Part shown: positions 38,044-47,660 of the stretch, in pieces | Position numbering within the stretch: the first letter of the stretch is position 1 | Layout of the letters: every line of letters begins with the position of its first letter | Source of the DNA: Chloroflexota bacterium | GTDB lineage: Bacteria > Chloroflexota > UBA6077 > JACCZL01 | Reading direction: 5' to 3' | DNA: 64,000 bases | NCBI GenBank assembly: GCA_030447245.1 | Contig: JAUJPG010000005.1 | Span: forward strand, 90,049 to 154,048 | Position numbers and translations under genes: made by a program | Notes under the pieces: generated by a model | What the model was told of the DNA's origin: nothing | What the model saw: the letters and a program-made list of their open reading frames with translations, nothing else | The model's database searches: none

Positions 38044-39030
38044 CTAGCCGAGCAGGACGACCACGAGCGCCGTCACGGCGATGTTGACCAAGCCGAGGGG
38101 CAGCAGCACTCCCCACGAGAGGCGCATCAACTGATCGTAGCGCAGACGCGGGAGGGTCGCTCGCAACCAGACGTACAGGAACAAGAACAGCAGCATCTTA
38201 ATGAACAGCCAGTGTGGGCCAGGGAAAAACGGTGCCCACCAGCCGCCCAGGAAGATCGTCGACGCGACCGCCGAGACGGTGATCATGTTGACGTACTCGG
38301 CAATGAAGAACATCGCGAATCGCATCCCGCCATATTCGGTGTGGTAGCCAGCCACCAGCTCGGTTTCAGCCTCCGGCAAGTCGAATGGGGCGCGATTGGT
38401 CTCGGCAATCGCGGCGATCATGAAGAGCACGAAGCCGACCGGCTGGAGCAAGATAAACGGGACTGAACGAGCCTGCGCCTCGACGATCTGCCCCAGCGAT
38501 AGGCTGCCACTGACGATCACCACGCCGACGAGCGACAGTCCCAAAATCAGCTCGTACGAGACCAGCTGGGCAGCCGCGCGCAGTCCTCCGAGCAGCGAGT
38601 ACTTCGAGCCCGAGGACCAGCCCCCGATCACCAATCCGTACACGCCCAGGCTGCTCGCCGCCAGCAGGTAGAGCAATCCCACTGGGAGGTCCGCGACCTG
38701 GAGCGGGATCTCCAGCCCCCCGGCGGAGATCGTTGGCCCCAGCGGAACCACCGCGAACGCTGCCAACGCCGCAAACAGGGCGATCGCGGGGGCGATCGGG
38801 TAGAGCAAACGGTCCGCCGTGGACGGCACGACGTCTTCCTTGAAGAACAGCTTGATTGCGTCCGCGAGCGGCTGGAGCAGCCCAAACCAGCCGACCTTGT
38901 TCGGCCCGATCCGGACTTGAAGACGACTGATCACCCGCCGCTCGAACCAGGTCATGTACGCCATGCCGGTCATCAACGCCAGGATGATCACCAGCGAGCG
39001 GACGACATCGATCGTGAGTTCGGCCATCAC
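38044..39030 (-). CDS. nuoH: NADH-quinone oxidoreductase subunit H
   Basis: [70 protein letters not shown]. Confidence 0.97.
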   Translation of the reverse strand: MMAELTIDVVRSLVIILALMTGMAYMTWFERRVISRLQVRIGPNKVGWFGLLQPLADAIKLFFKEDVVPSTADRLLYPIAPAIALFAALAAFAVVPLGPTISAGGLEIPLQVADLPVGLLYLLAASSLGVYGLVIGGWSSGSKYSLLGGLRAAAQLVSYELILGLSLVGVVIVSGSLSLGQIVEAQARSVPFILLQPVGFVLFMIAAIAETNRAPFDLPEAETELVAGYHTEYGGMRFAMFFIAEYVNMITVSAVASTIFLGGWWAPFFPGPHWLFIKMLLFLFLYVWLRATLPRLRYDQLMRLSWGVLLPLGLVNIAVTALVVVLLG

Positions 39031-41096
39031 GCCACCGGCAAGCTGAGCTTGCCGCGTCGACGGGAAGGGCCTTCCGGCAGGCGGTAGCTCGGGTGCGTCT
39101 CAGACAGAGCGGCGCGCAGCGCCGGCAGCCCCCGTGGCGGATTGCCGCCCAGGAGGGCTGCCAGGTCGGCCAGCAGGGTCCAATCCGGGGGCACGCCATC
39201 GGGCGGCAGCCCAGCCGTATGGAGATGCTGGACTCGACCCTCAAGATTGGTGATCGAGCCCGCCTGCTCGTAGGGGTGCGCTATCGGCAGGACGACCTCG
39301 GCGTATTCCAGATCCTCGCTGTCGAGCGGGCCCGTCGTCATCAGCACTCTACGAGCGCCTCCGGTGCTCGGCCAGCGCTCGCGGCCGACGAACAGGATTG
39401 AGCGGAGCTCGCCCCTGAGCGCCTGACCGATCGGGCCGATATCCACGTCGGCCAGCGCAAGGTCGGGCGCCAGGTCCAGCGCGCCACGCCCATTCGCTGC
39501 GAGGGCCGGACTTCCGACCAGCCCGTTGTCGCCGCTTGCGTTAGCCGCCTCGGCCAGCCGATCCAGTACCTCCTGGGCCGCTCGGTCGGCAGCCACCCGC
39601 GGACCGGCAAGCACCGCGGCCGGGCCCGGACCGATCCTCCGCGCTGCCGCGCCCACGGCACCGTCGTCCACGGGGCCACCAGCGAGGGCGGCTCGTCCGT
39701 CCAGCGGACGCCCAGCGGCGTCGCCGCCGGCGCCGTCGCGGACGACGGCGTCGAGTAGCTCCTCGACCATCGCCGCCTCGCGGCCAGCGTCGACCCGCAG
39801 CCAATGGGCCGTGTCGCGGTACAAGCCGTTCTCAGGGCCGATCGCGATCAGCGTCCCTCCGTTCTGGACCGCCTTGCGGATCCAGAGCGCCAGGATCGGC
39901 AGCTCGCACCAGGCGTCCAGACCGACCAGGATCACCGTCTTGCATCCTACGAGATGCTTGATCTGTCCCCGCAGCGGCCAAGGAGCGGCAGCACGCGGCC
40001 AGAAGCCCGCCCGTGCTTCAGGCAGCGCGGCGCGGAGTGCGTCGGCGAACAACCAGGTGACTTCGTTGCTTAGGCTCGGCGAGGCGACCAGGCCGGTCGG
40101 CCCCGAGCGCAGAAGCTCAACCGCACGCCCCAGGGCGACTTCCCAGCTGGTCGGCTCCAGGCGGCCGTCGCGCCGCGCCAGCGGCGTCACCACGCGCCGT
40201 TCAAGAAGCGGGGGCAGGGTATCGAAGCGGCCAGTGTCGCACAGCCAGACGTCGTTGACCTCGTCGTTCTGGCGGGCCAACATCCGCAGGATCTGCCCAT
40301 CGCGAGCGTGGAGTTCGGCGCTGCAGCCGACCGCGCATCCAACGCAGGTGCTCGGGGTTCGCTGCAGGTCCCACGGCCTTGCCCGGAAGCGGTACTGGCG
40401 GCTCGTCAGCGCGCCCACCGGACAGATCTCGATGGTGTTGCCACTGAAGATCGAGTCGAACGTCTCCCCCTCGAGGACCCCGATTTCGCTGTAGCCGCCG
40501 CGGTCAACCGCGGCCAGCGCCTCGTCCCCGGCGATCTCGGACTGGAAGCGGGTGCATCGGAAGCACATGATGCAGCGCTCACGGTCGAGGACGATCCGCT
40601 CGGAGAGGACAAACGCCTTCTCGTTGTGACGCTTCTCCTCGGTGAACCGGCTGGCGCCCGGGCCATAGGCGAACGTGTAGTCCTGGAGCGGGCACTCGCC
40701 GCCCTTGTCGCAGATCGGGCAGTCCAACGGGTGGTTCGTCAGCAGTAGCTCCAGGACGCCGTTCTGGGCCTCGACGACGTTCCTGCTGGTCGTGGTGACG
40801 ACCATACCGTCGGCGACCGGAGTCGTGCAGGCCGTCTGGAGACGCGGCATCTTCTCGATCTCGACCAGGCACATCCGGCACGCGCCAACCGGCTTGAGCC
40901 GCGGGTGGTAGCAGAACACCGGGATCTGGACGCCGATCGTCTTGGCGGCCTCGACGAGTAGCGTCCCCTTGGGTACGTTGACCTCGCGGCCGTCGACGGT
41001 CAGTGTGACCTTGTCAGGCGAATTGGCGAGGACCGGTGGAGTGGTAGGTGACGACGTCGCCGTCGCCGCGTTCGGAGTTGCGGGCGGTATGCTCAT
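39027..41096 (-). CDS. nuoG: NADH-quinone oxidoreductase subunit G
   Basis: 2Fe-2S FCYHPRLKPVGACRMCLVEIE, TNHPLDCPICDKGGECPLQD, CIMCFRCTRF, N7-type CVGCAVGC...WLC. Confidence 0.95.
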   Translation of the reverse strand: MSIPPATPNAATATSSPTTPPVLANSPDKVTLTVDGREVNVPKGTLLVEAAKTIGVQIPVFCYHPRLKPVGACRMCLVEIEKMPRLQTACTTPVADGMVVTTTSRNVVEAQNGVLELLLTNHPLDCPICDKGGECPLQDYTFAYGPGASRFTEEKRHNEKAFVLSERIVLDRERCIMCFRCTRFQSEIAGDEALAAVDRGGYSEIGVLEGETFDSIFSGNTIEICPVGALTSRQYRFRARPWDLQRTPSTCVGCAVGCSAELHARDGQILRMLARQNDEVNDVWLCDTGRFDTLPPLLERRVVTPLARRDGRLEPTSWEVALGRAVELLRSGPTGLVASPSLSNEVTWLFADALRAALPEARAGFWPRAAAPWPLRGQIKHLVGCKTVILVGLDAWCELPILALWIRKAVQNGGTLIAIGPENGLYRDTAHWLRVDAGREAAMVEELLDAVVRDGAGGDAAGRPLDGRAALAGGPVDDGAVGAAARRIGPGPAAVLAGPRVAADRAAQEVLDRLAEAANASGDNGLVGSPALAANGRGALDLAPDLALADVDIGPIGQALRGELRSILFVGRERWPSTGGARRVLMTTGPLDSEDLEYAEVVLPIAHPYEQAGSITNLEGRVQHLHTAGLPPDGVPPDWTLLADLAALLGGNPPRGLPALRAALSETHPSYRLPEGPSRRRGKLSLPVA

Positions 41097-42421
41097 GCAG
41101 CCCAGCTATCGTAGGGGCATCGGCCCAGTCTGAAGTGCTCGAGGTATTCGTCGCGGTACTGGCGGACCGTCGCGGTGACGGGGCTGGTCGCAAAATCGCC
41201 GAGGGCGCAGAGCACCTTGCCGCTGATCTGGCCTGAGAGCGACATCAGCAGGTCCAGGTCGGCCGACGAACCGCGTCCCTGCTCCAGGCGGAGCAGGACC
41301 TCGTGCAGCCAGGCGGTGCCCTCGCGACAGGGGGTGCACTTGCCACATGACTCGTGGCGGAAGAACTCCTCCATCCGAGCCGCCGCGCGGACGATGCAGA
41401 CCGTCTCGTCGAGGACGATCAGGCTGGCCGAGCCAAGCATCGAGCCGGCGGCTTGGACGGAATCGTAGTCCAGCCGGGTGTCGAGCTTGTCGGCGGTCAG
41501 GATCGGCGCCGAGGCGCCGGCCGGCAGGACACCCTTGACCGCGCCACCGTTCGGGATTCCCCCACCGTACTGCTCGATCAGCTCGCGGAACGTCACCGAG
41601 CCGAGCGGCAGCTCGTAGTTGCCTGGGCGGTTGACCCGCCCGGAGAGACAGAAGATCTTCGGCCCCGTGTTCTTCGGTGGCACGCCAATCGTCTGGTACC
41701 ACTCCTGGCCGTTGCGCAGGATGTGAGGGACGTTTGCCAGAGTCTCGACGTTGTTGACGACCGTCGGACGGCGGTACAGACCCTCGACCGCCGGGAACGG
41801 GGGGCGGGAGCGCGGCATCGGGCGGCGGCCCTCGAGCGATTCGAGCAGCGCCGTCTCCTCGCCGCAGATGTAGGCCCCGGCCCCGCGGAACACCCGGATG
41901 GTCAGGTTGTAGCCGCTCCCGAGGACGTTCCCACCGACCAGGCCAGCCTGCTCGGCTTCAGCGATCGCCGCGTCCAATCGATCGGCGGCCGTGACGTACT
42001 CGCCGCGGATGTAGATGAACGCATCCTGCGCGCCGATCGCGTACGAGCCGATCGCCACACCCTCGACGAGCATGTGCGGCTCGATCTCCATGATCTCGCG
42101 GTCCTTGAAGGCCCCCGGCTCGGACTCGTCGGCGTTGCAGACCATGTACTTCGGCCCATCGACCTTGGGAACGAAGCCCCACTTGGCACCGGCCGGGAAG
42201 CCTGCCCCGCCACGACCGCGGAGGCCGGACGACTTAACCTCCTCGATCACCGCGTCGGGCGCCATCGTAATCGCCTTCTCCCAGCCCTGGTAGCCGCCGG
42301 CCTGGCGATACTCCTCGAGCATCACCGGCGTCGTCCGACCAGGGTGGGGAAGCAGCATCGGCCTGTAGTCGACCGCTGCCGACGGCTGCTGCTCGGGCGG
42401 CCGTTCTTCGATCGTCGTCAT
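41093..42421 (-). CDS. nuoF: NADH-quinone oxidoreductase subunit F
   Basis: GLRGRGGAGFPAGAKWGFVP, YMVCNADESEPGAFKDREIM, GAGAYICGEETALLESLEGRRPMPR, ESCGKCTPCREG. Confidence 0.97.
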   Translation of the reverse strand: MTTIEERPPEQQPSAAVDYRPMLLPHPGRTTPVMLEEYRQAGGYQGWEKAITMAPDAVIEEVKSSGLRGRGGAGFPAGAKWGFVPKVDGPKYMVCNADESEPGAFKDREIMEIEPHMLVEGVAIGSYAIGAQDAFIYIRGEYVTAADRLDAAIAEAEQAGLVGGNVLGSGYNLTIRVFRGAGAYICGEETALLESLEGRRPMPRSRPPFPAVEGLYRRPTVVNNVETLANVPHILRNGQEWYQTIGVPPKNTGPKIFCLSGRVNRPGNYELPLGSVTFRELIEQYGGGIPNGGAVKGVLPAGASAPILTADKLDTRLDYDSVQAAGSMLGSASLIVLDETVCIVRAAARMEEFFRHESCGKCTPCREGTAWLHEVLLRLEQGRGSSADLDLLMSLSGQISGKVLCALGDFATSPVTATVRQYRDEYLEHFRLGRCPYDSWAA

Positions 42422-42461
42422 CTGATCACATCCGCTACCGTGAGCATCTGTTCGAAGTATG

Positions 42462-43082
42462 TCACGCGCTCGACGCCGCTGGCGGGCTCGCGTTCCCATT
42501 GGCGCCCGGCTGCTCGAACGTGCCGGCCCTAAGCGCCTCGATCAGGCCGCGCGTCGCCTCGGGAGTCAGGTGCTCATGATATTCATCGTTGACTCGACAC
42601 ATCGGCGCGCGGTGGCAGGCGCCGAAGCACTCGGCCGTTCGGATCAGCTCAATGCTGCCGTCCGGCGTGACCTCGCCAGGCGCGATGTCCAACGCGTCGG
42701 AGAGTACCGCCAGCAGCTTCTCCCCGCCGGCCAGGGCGCACGGGAGCTGGACGCAGACTTCCACCTTGCTCCTCCCACCCGGACGAAGGCGCAACATTGA
42801 ATAAAAGGAGGCCAGCTCGTTCGCCGCGGCGTGCGAGACGCCGACGAGCCCGGCGACTTCGGCGATGGACCCAGGGGGCAGCCAGCCGATCTGGGCCTGC
42901 GCCATTTTCAATGCCGGCAACAAGGCTGTCCGCCGCTGCGGGAAGCGACGTATCTCGGCAGCGATCCGTTCGCGCGTCTCCGGCGCAAGCAGCGGTTGGC
43001 GGTCGCTCGCGGACGGGCCATCGGCCGTCGGGCCGTGCACAGACTCGTCCCGCGCGGTCCGTTCGTTCAGTCGGTCAGTCAC
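42462..43082 (-). CDS. nuoE: NADH-quinone oxidoreductase subunit E
   Basis: VEVCVQLPCALAGG and AECFGACHRAPMCRVND thioredoxin-like 2Fe-2S ligands. Confidence 0.94.
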   Translation of the reverse strand: MTDRLNERTARDESVHGPTADGPSASDRQPLLAPETRERIAAEIRRFPQRRTALLPALKMAQAQIGWLPPGSIAEVAGLVGVSHAAANELASFYSMLRLRPGGRSKVEVCVQLPCALAGGEKLLAVLSDALDIAPGEVTPDGSIELIRTAECFGACHRAPMCRVNDEYHEHLTPEATRGLIEALRAGTFEQPGANGNASPPAASSA

Positions 43083-44293
43083 CGGTCGACGTCGCCCATG
43101 ACGGGATCGAGGCTGGAGATGATCGCGATCAGGTCGGCGACGAGCGCACCTTCGGCGATCAGCGAAATCACCTGGAGATTGGCGAAGCTCGGACCACGAT
43201 CATGGACCCGAACCGGCTTCCCGGAGCCGTCGCTGACGACGTAGAAGCCAAGCTCGCCGCGCGGCGACTCGACCGGCACGTACGCCTCGCCCGCGGGAGG
43301 GCGGATGCCCTCGGTAAACAACTTGAAGTGGTGGATCAGCGCCTCCATCGAGTGGCTCAGCTCCGCGCGCGGGGGCGGCGCGATCTTGCGGTTACTCGTC
43401 TTGACCGGACCGGGCCCGATCTCGTCGAGCATCCGGAAGGCTTGCTTGCAGATCTTGACGGCCTCGCGCATCTCCGCAATCCGCACCTTGTATCGGTCGT
43501 AGCAGTCGCCGTTGTCGGCGACGATCGCGTCAAACTGAAAGCGCTCATAACTGCAATACGGGTTGGCCTTCCGGATGTCGTGCGGGACCCCCGACGCGCG
43601 CAGGATCGGCCCGCTCACCCCCATCGCGATCGCGTCCTCGGCACTCAGCACGCCGATCCCGATCATCCGCTCCCGGAAGAGCGGGTTGTCAGTCAGCAGC
43701 GCCTCGTAATCGTCGAGCCGTGCCGGCAGGACGTCGACGAATTGCTCGGCGGCGGCGAGCCACTCCGGCGTGAGGTCGTCGGCCAGGCCGCCCGGGCGGA
43801 TGAAGCTGGTCATCATCCGCGCACCGCTCATCTCCTCGAACAGGTCGAGCAGCACCTCGCGCTCGCGGAAGGCGTACAAGAAGACCGAGCTGGCTCCCAG
43901 CTCCAATCCGGTGGTCCCGACCCAGACCAGGTGCGAGTTGATCCTGGTCAGCTCGGCCAATAGAACTCGGGCGATCACCGCCCGCTCCGGGATGACGCAC
44001 TCATCGCCGAACAGCTTCTCGACCGACAATGCGTAGGCCAGGTTGTTGCCGAGCGGGTTCAGGTAGTCCATCCGGTCGGTCAGCGTGACCCCATGCAGGT
44101 AGGTCTTCTGCTCGAATGTCTTCTCGATCCCGGTGTGGAGGTAGCCGATCACGGGCGTGCAGGAGACGACGAGCTCGCCGTCTAGCTCCAACTCCAGGCG
44201 CAGCACACCGTGGGTAGACGGGTGCTGCGGTCCCAGGTTCAAGCGGAGGGTATCCGAGCGGCGCTCGGTCTGGATCTCGCCCTGGATCGCCAT
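43079..44293 (-). CDS. nuoD: NADH-quinone oxidoreductase subunit D
   Basis: LGPQHPSTHGVLRLELELDGE, GYLHTGIEKTFEQKTY, DRMDYLNPLGNNLAYALSVEKL; ATG at 44293. Confidence 0.97.
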   Translation of the reverse strand: MAIQGEIQTERRSDTLRLNLGPQHPSTHGVLRLELELDGELVVSCTPVIGYLHTGIEKTFEQKTYLHGVTLTDRMDYLNPLGNNLAYALSVEKLFGDECVIPERAVIARVLLAELTRINSHLVWVGTTGLELGASSVFLYAFREREVLLDLFEEMSGARMMTSFIRPGGLADDLTPEWLAAAEQFVDVLPARLDDYEALLTDNPLFRERMIGIGVLSAEDAIAMGVSGPILRASGVPHDIRKANPYCSYERFQFDAIVADNGDCYDRYKVRIAEMREAVKICKQAFRMLDEIGPGPVKTSNRKIAPPPRAELSHSMEALIHHFKLFTEGIRPPAGEAYVPVESPRGELGFYVVSDGSGKPVRVHDRGPSFANLQVISLIAEGALVADLIAIISSLDPVMGDVDR

Positions 44294-44295
44294 CC

Positions 44296-44784
44296 TCAGC
44301 CCCTCCGGTCGCCAGTCCCGTAGATCTCGCGGGTCACGGTGAAGTCGACCGGCTCCCCACCGACCGGGTGGTCCTTGCGGAGTGGGTGGCCCTCCCAGTC
44401 GTCGGGCATCATGATCCTGGTCAGGTTCGGATGTCCGTTGAAGCGGACGCCGAACAGGTCGTACACCTCGCGTTCGTACCAGTCCGCCCCGGAGAAGACC
44501 GAGGTGATGCTCGGGACCTGCTCGTCGGTCCGGACTTTGATTCGCAGCCAGACGTGCTCGTCCATCGAGTAGAGCAGGTACTGGAGCTCGAAGCGGTCCT
44601 CGTACTCCCGGGTCGTCGACAGCGGTCAGGTCGATGAAGCGGACATATCCAAGCGCATCCGCAGGCGGCGAATCGCGTCTGGTAGCTCCCGCGGCGCCAG
44701 CAGCAGCACGCGGATCCCATCGGCTGACACGCTCGTCTCGGCCGACGGGAAGGCGGCGGCGAGCCGGTCCGGCGCGATGGTCAT
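44296..44784 (-). CDS. nuoC: NADH-quinone oxidoreductase subunit C, interrupted by two compensating frameshifts as sequenced
   Basis: ATG 44784 [34 protein letters not shown]...; internal frame [14 protein letters not shown]; return to frame 1 [26 protein letters not shown]...[31 protein letters not shown]; in-frame TGA at 44626-44628. Confidence 0.88.
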
Positions 44785-45287
44785 GCCCGCCCTTGCCCCT
44801 TGCCAATCTGCTCCTTGAGCTTCAGAATGCCGTCGATCAGCGCCTCCGGTCGCGGCGGGCAGCCCGGCACGAAGACGTCAACGGGCACGATCTGGTCGAC
44901 GCCCTGGACGATCGCGTAGTTGTTGAACACCCCGCCGCACGCCGCGCAGTCACCCATGGCGATGACCCATTTCGGGTCAGGCATCTGGTCGTAGATCTCG
45001 CGGAGGACCGGCGCCATCTTTTGTGAGACACGCCCGGAGACGATCATCAAGTCGGCCTGGCGCGGACTCGCTCGGAACAACTCCGAGCCGTAGCGCGCCA
45101 GATCGTACTTGCTCGCCGAGGCGGCCATCATCTCGATGGCGCAGCAGGCCAGGCCGAACGAGACCGGCCAGAGCGATTTGTCACGGCTCCAATCCTGGAG
45201 CTTCCCCAGGAGGAAGTTCGGCGCACCATCTTTGCCATGGGTTGTCGCGGTCGTGTTGGCCGGCTCGACCGGCAGGTGGATGGACAT
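44781..45287 (-). CDS. nuoB: NADH-quinone oxidoreductase subunit B
   Basis: [67 protein letters not shown]. Confidence 0.97.
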   Translation of the reverse strand: MSIHLPVEPANTTATTHGKDGAPNFLLGKLQDWSRDKSLWPVSFGLACCAIEMMAASASKYDLARYGSELFRASPRQADLMIVSGRVSQKMAPVLREIYDQMPDPKWVIAMGDCAACGGVFNNYAIVQGVDQIVPVDVFVPGCPPRPEALIDGILKLKEQIGKGQGRA

Positions 45288-45321
45288 CCTCGTACCGCCT
45301 GTCCGCGTGTCGTGTGCGAGC

Positions 45322-45675
45322 TTATCGCCAGGTTAGCGCGCCGCGCGCGCGAGCATACAGGTAGCCGACCCCGAGCACTGCGAAGAATCCGCCCATGGCC
45401 AGCAGTCCGTTCCAGCTGAGCTCGCGCGCGAGCACCGCCCAGGGAAAAAAGAACAGCGCCTCCACGTCGAAGACGAGGAACAGCATCGCGACCAGGGCAA
45501 ATCGGACCGGCCAGCGCGTCTCGGTGGTTTGTGGCTCGGACACGCCGCACTCATACGGGCGGAGCTTGGCGATCGACGGGTTGCTCGGCGAGAGCCTGCC
45601 GGAGATGATCACCAGCAGCGCGGCGATGGCCGCCGCGAGTGCAAGGTACACCATCAGCGCGGAGTAGTCGGCCAC
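45322..45675 (-). CDS. nuoA: NADH-quinone oxidoreductase subunit A
   Basis: [45 protein letters not shown]. Confidence 0.97.
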   Translation of the reverse strand: MADYSALMVYLALAAAIAALLVIISGRLSPSNPSIAKLRPYECGVSEPQTTETRWPVRFALVAMLFLVFDVEALFFFPWAVLARELSWNGLLAMGGFFAVLGVGYLYARARGALTWR

Positions 45676-45781
45676 CAGCGATCCTCTTCGTCATCGGCGT
45701 GCGTCGCGCCGGACGCGGCTCGCATGCGACAGTCGCGGCACTGCGCGGTCGCGCCGCCCGGGACGATCCACTTCCTGTCGC

Positions 45782-45818
45782 TCACCAGAAGTATAGTCCC
45801 TGGTGAACGCCTCGGCAA
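45782..45818 (-). promoter_or_regulatory. Putative nuo operon promoter with palindrome over -10
   Basis: Minus strand TTGCCG (45813-45818)-N17-TATACT (45790-45795); TCACCAG-N11-CTGGTGA at 45782-45806. Confidence 0.65.
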
Positions 45819-45912
45819 ACGGCACCGAGGAGCTACCCTGTGCCTTCGCGCGGCCGATCTGCCACGTACACGCCAGCGCGCCGCTGGTGGGTGCACCCAG
45901 GTGAATGGCGAC

Positions 45913-46851
45913 TTAACCTCGGCGCTGACCAGCGAGCTCCGCCATCAAGGCGGGAACCTCGTCGAGCAGCTCGCGAGCAAGAAAGCCGAGCCGTCCAATC
46001 CGCTTGGCCAACCGTTCGCCGGCCGCCCCATGAAGGTACACACCCCAGAGCGCGGCCTGGAGCGGACTCGTCCCGCGCGCCGCAAGGCCGGTGATGATCC
46101 CGGCGAGAGTGTCGCCCGAGCCCGAGGTGGCCAATCCAACGTTGCCAGTTCGATTTGCATATGCCTCGCCGTCCGGAGCAGCGATCTGCGTCTCAGCGCC
46201 TTTGAGGGCAACGATCGCGCCGAGCTCTCGAGCGGCGCGGCGGGCGGCGCCCAGGGGATCCGCCGAGACCTCCGCTTTGTCGATGCCAAGCAGGCTGGCC
46301 ATTTCGCCCGCGTGCGGCGTCAAGATAGCGCTACCCGAGAAGCCGTGCAGGGAGTGCGCCGTGTCGAAGCCGCAGGTCAGGGCCTTCGCGTCGAGTATCA
46401 GCGTTGCGGCGTCCAGCCGCGGCAAAACGCGCTCGAGCAGCGCATGGGTGGCGCTCTCGTCCACCATGCCGGGGCCGATCAGCGTCGCCTCTGCACCGGC
46501 CGCCAGTCCCAGGATAGTGTCCGCGGCCCTGGGGTCGATCCCTCCCGAGCGCGCTTGCGGCAAGGCCACGACAAGCGCCTCGGGAACAGCCACACCGATC
46601 GCCAGCGCGATGCTCTCGGGAGTGGCGATCTGAAGCTTGCCCGCCCCGGCCCGCAGCACCGCTGTCGCGGCTAGGATGATGGCTCCTGGCAACTCGGGAG
46701 CGCCGCCCACCACGAGGGCCCGCCCGCGCCCCTCTTTGTCGCCTCCCTCGTCAGGCTCAGGCAACGGCCAGCGGCGCAGCACCCCTGGAGTGATTTCTCG
46801 CGCTTTGGCGTCAGCCTGGACCTCGACGTTACGGCGCAACGGCTTTGGCAT
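45913..46851 (-). CDS. nnrD: ADP-dependent NAD(P)H-hydrate dehydratase
   Basis: GRALVVGGAPELPGAIILAATAVLRAGAGKLQIATPES, AILTPHAGEMASLLG, LKGAETQIAAPDGEAYANRTGNVGLATSGSGDTLAGIITGLAARG. Confidence 0.93.
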   Translation of the reverse strand: MPKPLRRNVEVQADAKAREITPGVLRRWPLPEPDEGGDKEGRGRALVVGGAPELPGAIILAATAVLRAGAGKLQIATPESIALAIGVAVPEALVVALPQARSGGIDPRAADTILGLAAGAEATLIGPGMVDESATHALLERVLPRLDAATLILDAKALTCGFDTAHSLHGFSGSAILTPHAGEMASLLGIDKAEVSADPLGAARRAARELGAIVALKGAETQIAAPDGEAYANRTGNVGLATSGSGDTLAGIITGLAARGTSPLQAALWGVYLHGAAGERLAKRIGRLGFLARELLDEVPALMAELAGQRRG

Positions 46852-47608
46852 CGCGCTCCACCGTGACCTGTGTTCCGAGCTGCTTCAGGTGGTCGACTGC
46901 GTTGTACTCCTGCCGTAGCAGCTTGCCGTTCTTACCGGCGCGTGGATCGTAGGCGTACGTCGTGATCGAGCAGTTGGCGAGCTCGTGGTCTCGATCCAAC
47001 TGGAGAATCTGGTCCTCGGTCATCCGCTCCAACAGGTACATGAAGCAGGAGACGACCACCGAGTGGCAGACGACTAACACCCGCTCACCTCGATACTCGC
47101 GGGACAGCATGTCGATGATGCTGCGCAATCGGAGGATGACGTCGCACCAGCTTTCGCCGCCCGGCGGCCGATGGTAGAACTTTCCAAGGAGCCGCCGCAG
47201 CTCGGCCTGCTCCGGATGGTTCTGCTGGATGCCGATGCGGGTCATCCGATCGAGGACTCCGAATTCCTTCTCGCGGAGCCGCTCGTCGACCACGATCTTG
47301 CCGTCGACGAACCGGTCGGCGGAGAGGCCGGCGGTGTCGCAGATCAGCCTCGCCGTCTCGCATGCCCGCTGATACGGCGAGGCCAACACAACCGTAGGCT
47401 GTTGATCCGACGGTAGCAGCCCGAGCCAACGGCCGGTTGCTTCCGCTTGCCGCTCGCCGACCTCGGACAGCGGCACGTCTACGTCGCGGACCGCGATGTC
47501 GATGAGCGGCAGGCCAGCCTTGTAGGCGACGTCGCGCGCAACATTGCCCGCGCTCTCGCCGTGCCGAACGATCCAGAGCACGTCCGGCCACTTCTGCTCA
47601 GCCTTCAC
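46829..47608 (-). CDS. Histidine phosphatase family protein
   Basis: LWIVRHGESAGNVARD, VVLASPYQRACETARLI, GGESWCDVILRLRSIIDML, VLVVCHSVVV. Confidence 0.92.
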   Translation of the reverse strand: MKAEQKWPDVLWIVRHGESAGNVARDVAYKAGLPLIDIAVRDVDVPLSEVGERQAEATGRWLGLLPSDQQPTVVLASPYQRACETARLICDTAGLSADRFVDGKIVVDERLREKEFGVLDRMTRIGIQQNHPEQAELRRLLGKFYHRPPGGESWCDVILRLRSIIDMLSREYRGERVLVVCHSVVVSCFMYLLERMTEDQILQLDRDHELANCSITTYAYDPRAGKNGKLLRQEYNAVDHLKQLGTQVTVERDAKAVAP

Positions 47609-47660
47609 CAGGTTGCTACCCCCGAGCCCGCGGATGCACGGGCTGTGCCAGGGGGTTAGC

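Noticed and set aside
41354-42532. 392-aa plus-strand ORF
   Set aside because: Antisense to nuoF; shadow ORF rich in Arg/Asp/Leu/Val.
42797-43963. 388-aa plus-strand ORF
   Set aside because: Antisense to nuoE/nuoD; shadow ORF.
43079-44806. Possible NuoCD fusion suggested by the 575-aa ORF
   Set aside because: The N-terminal ~170 residues are mostly an out-of-frame reading of nuoC; only [14 protein letters not shown] is genuine, owing to the frameshift. nuoD starts at 44293.
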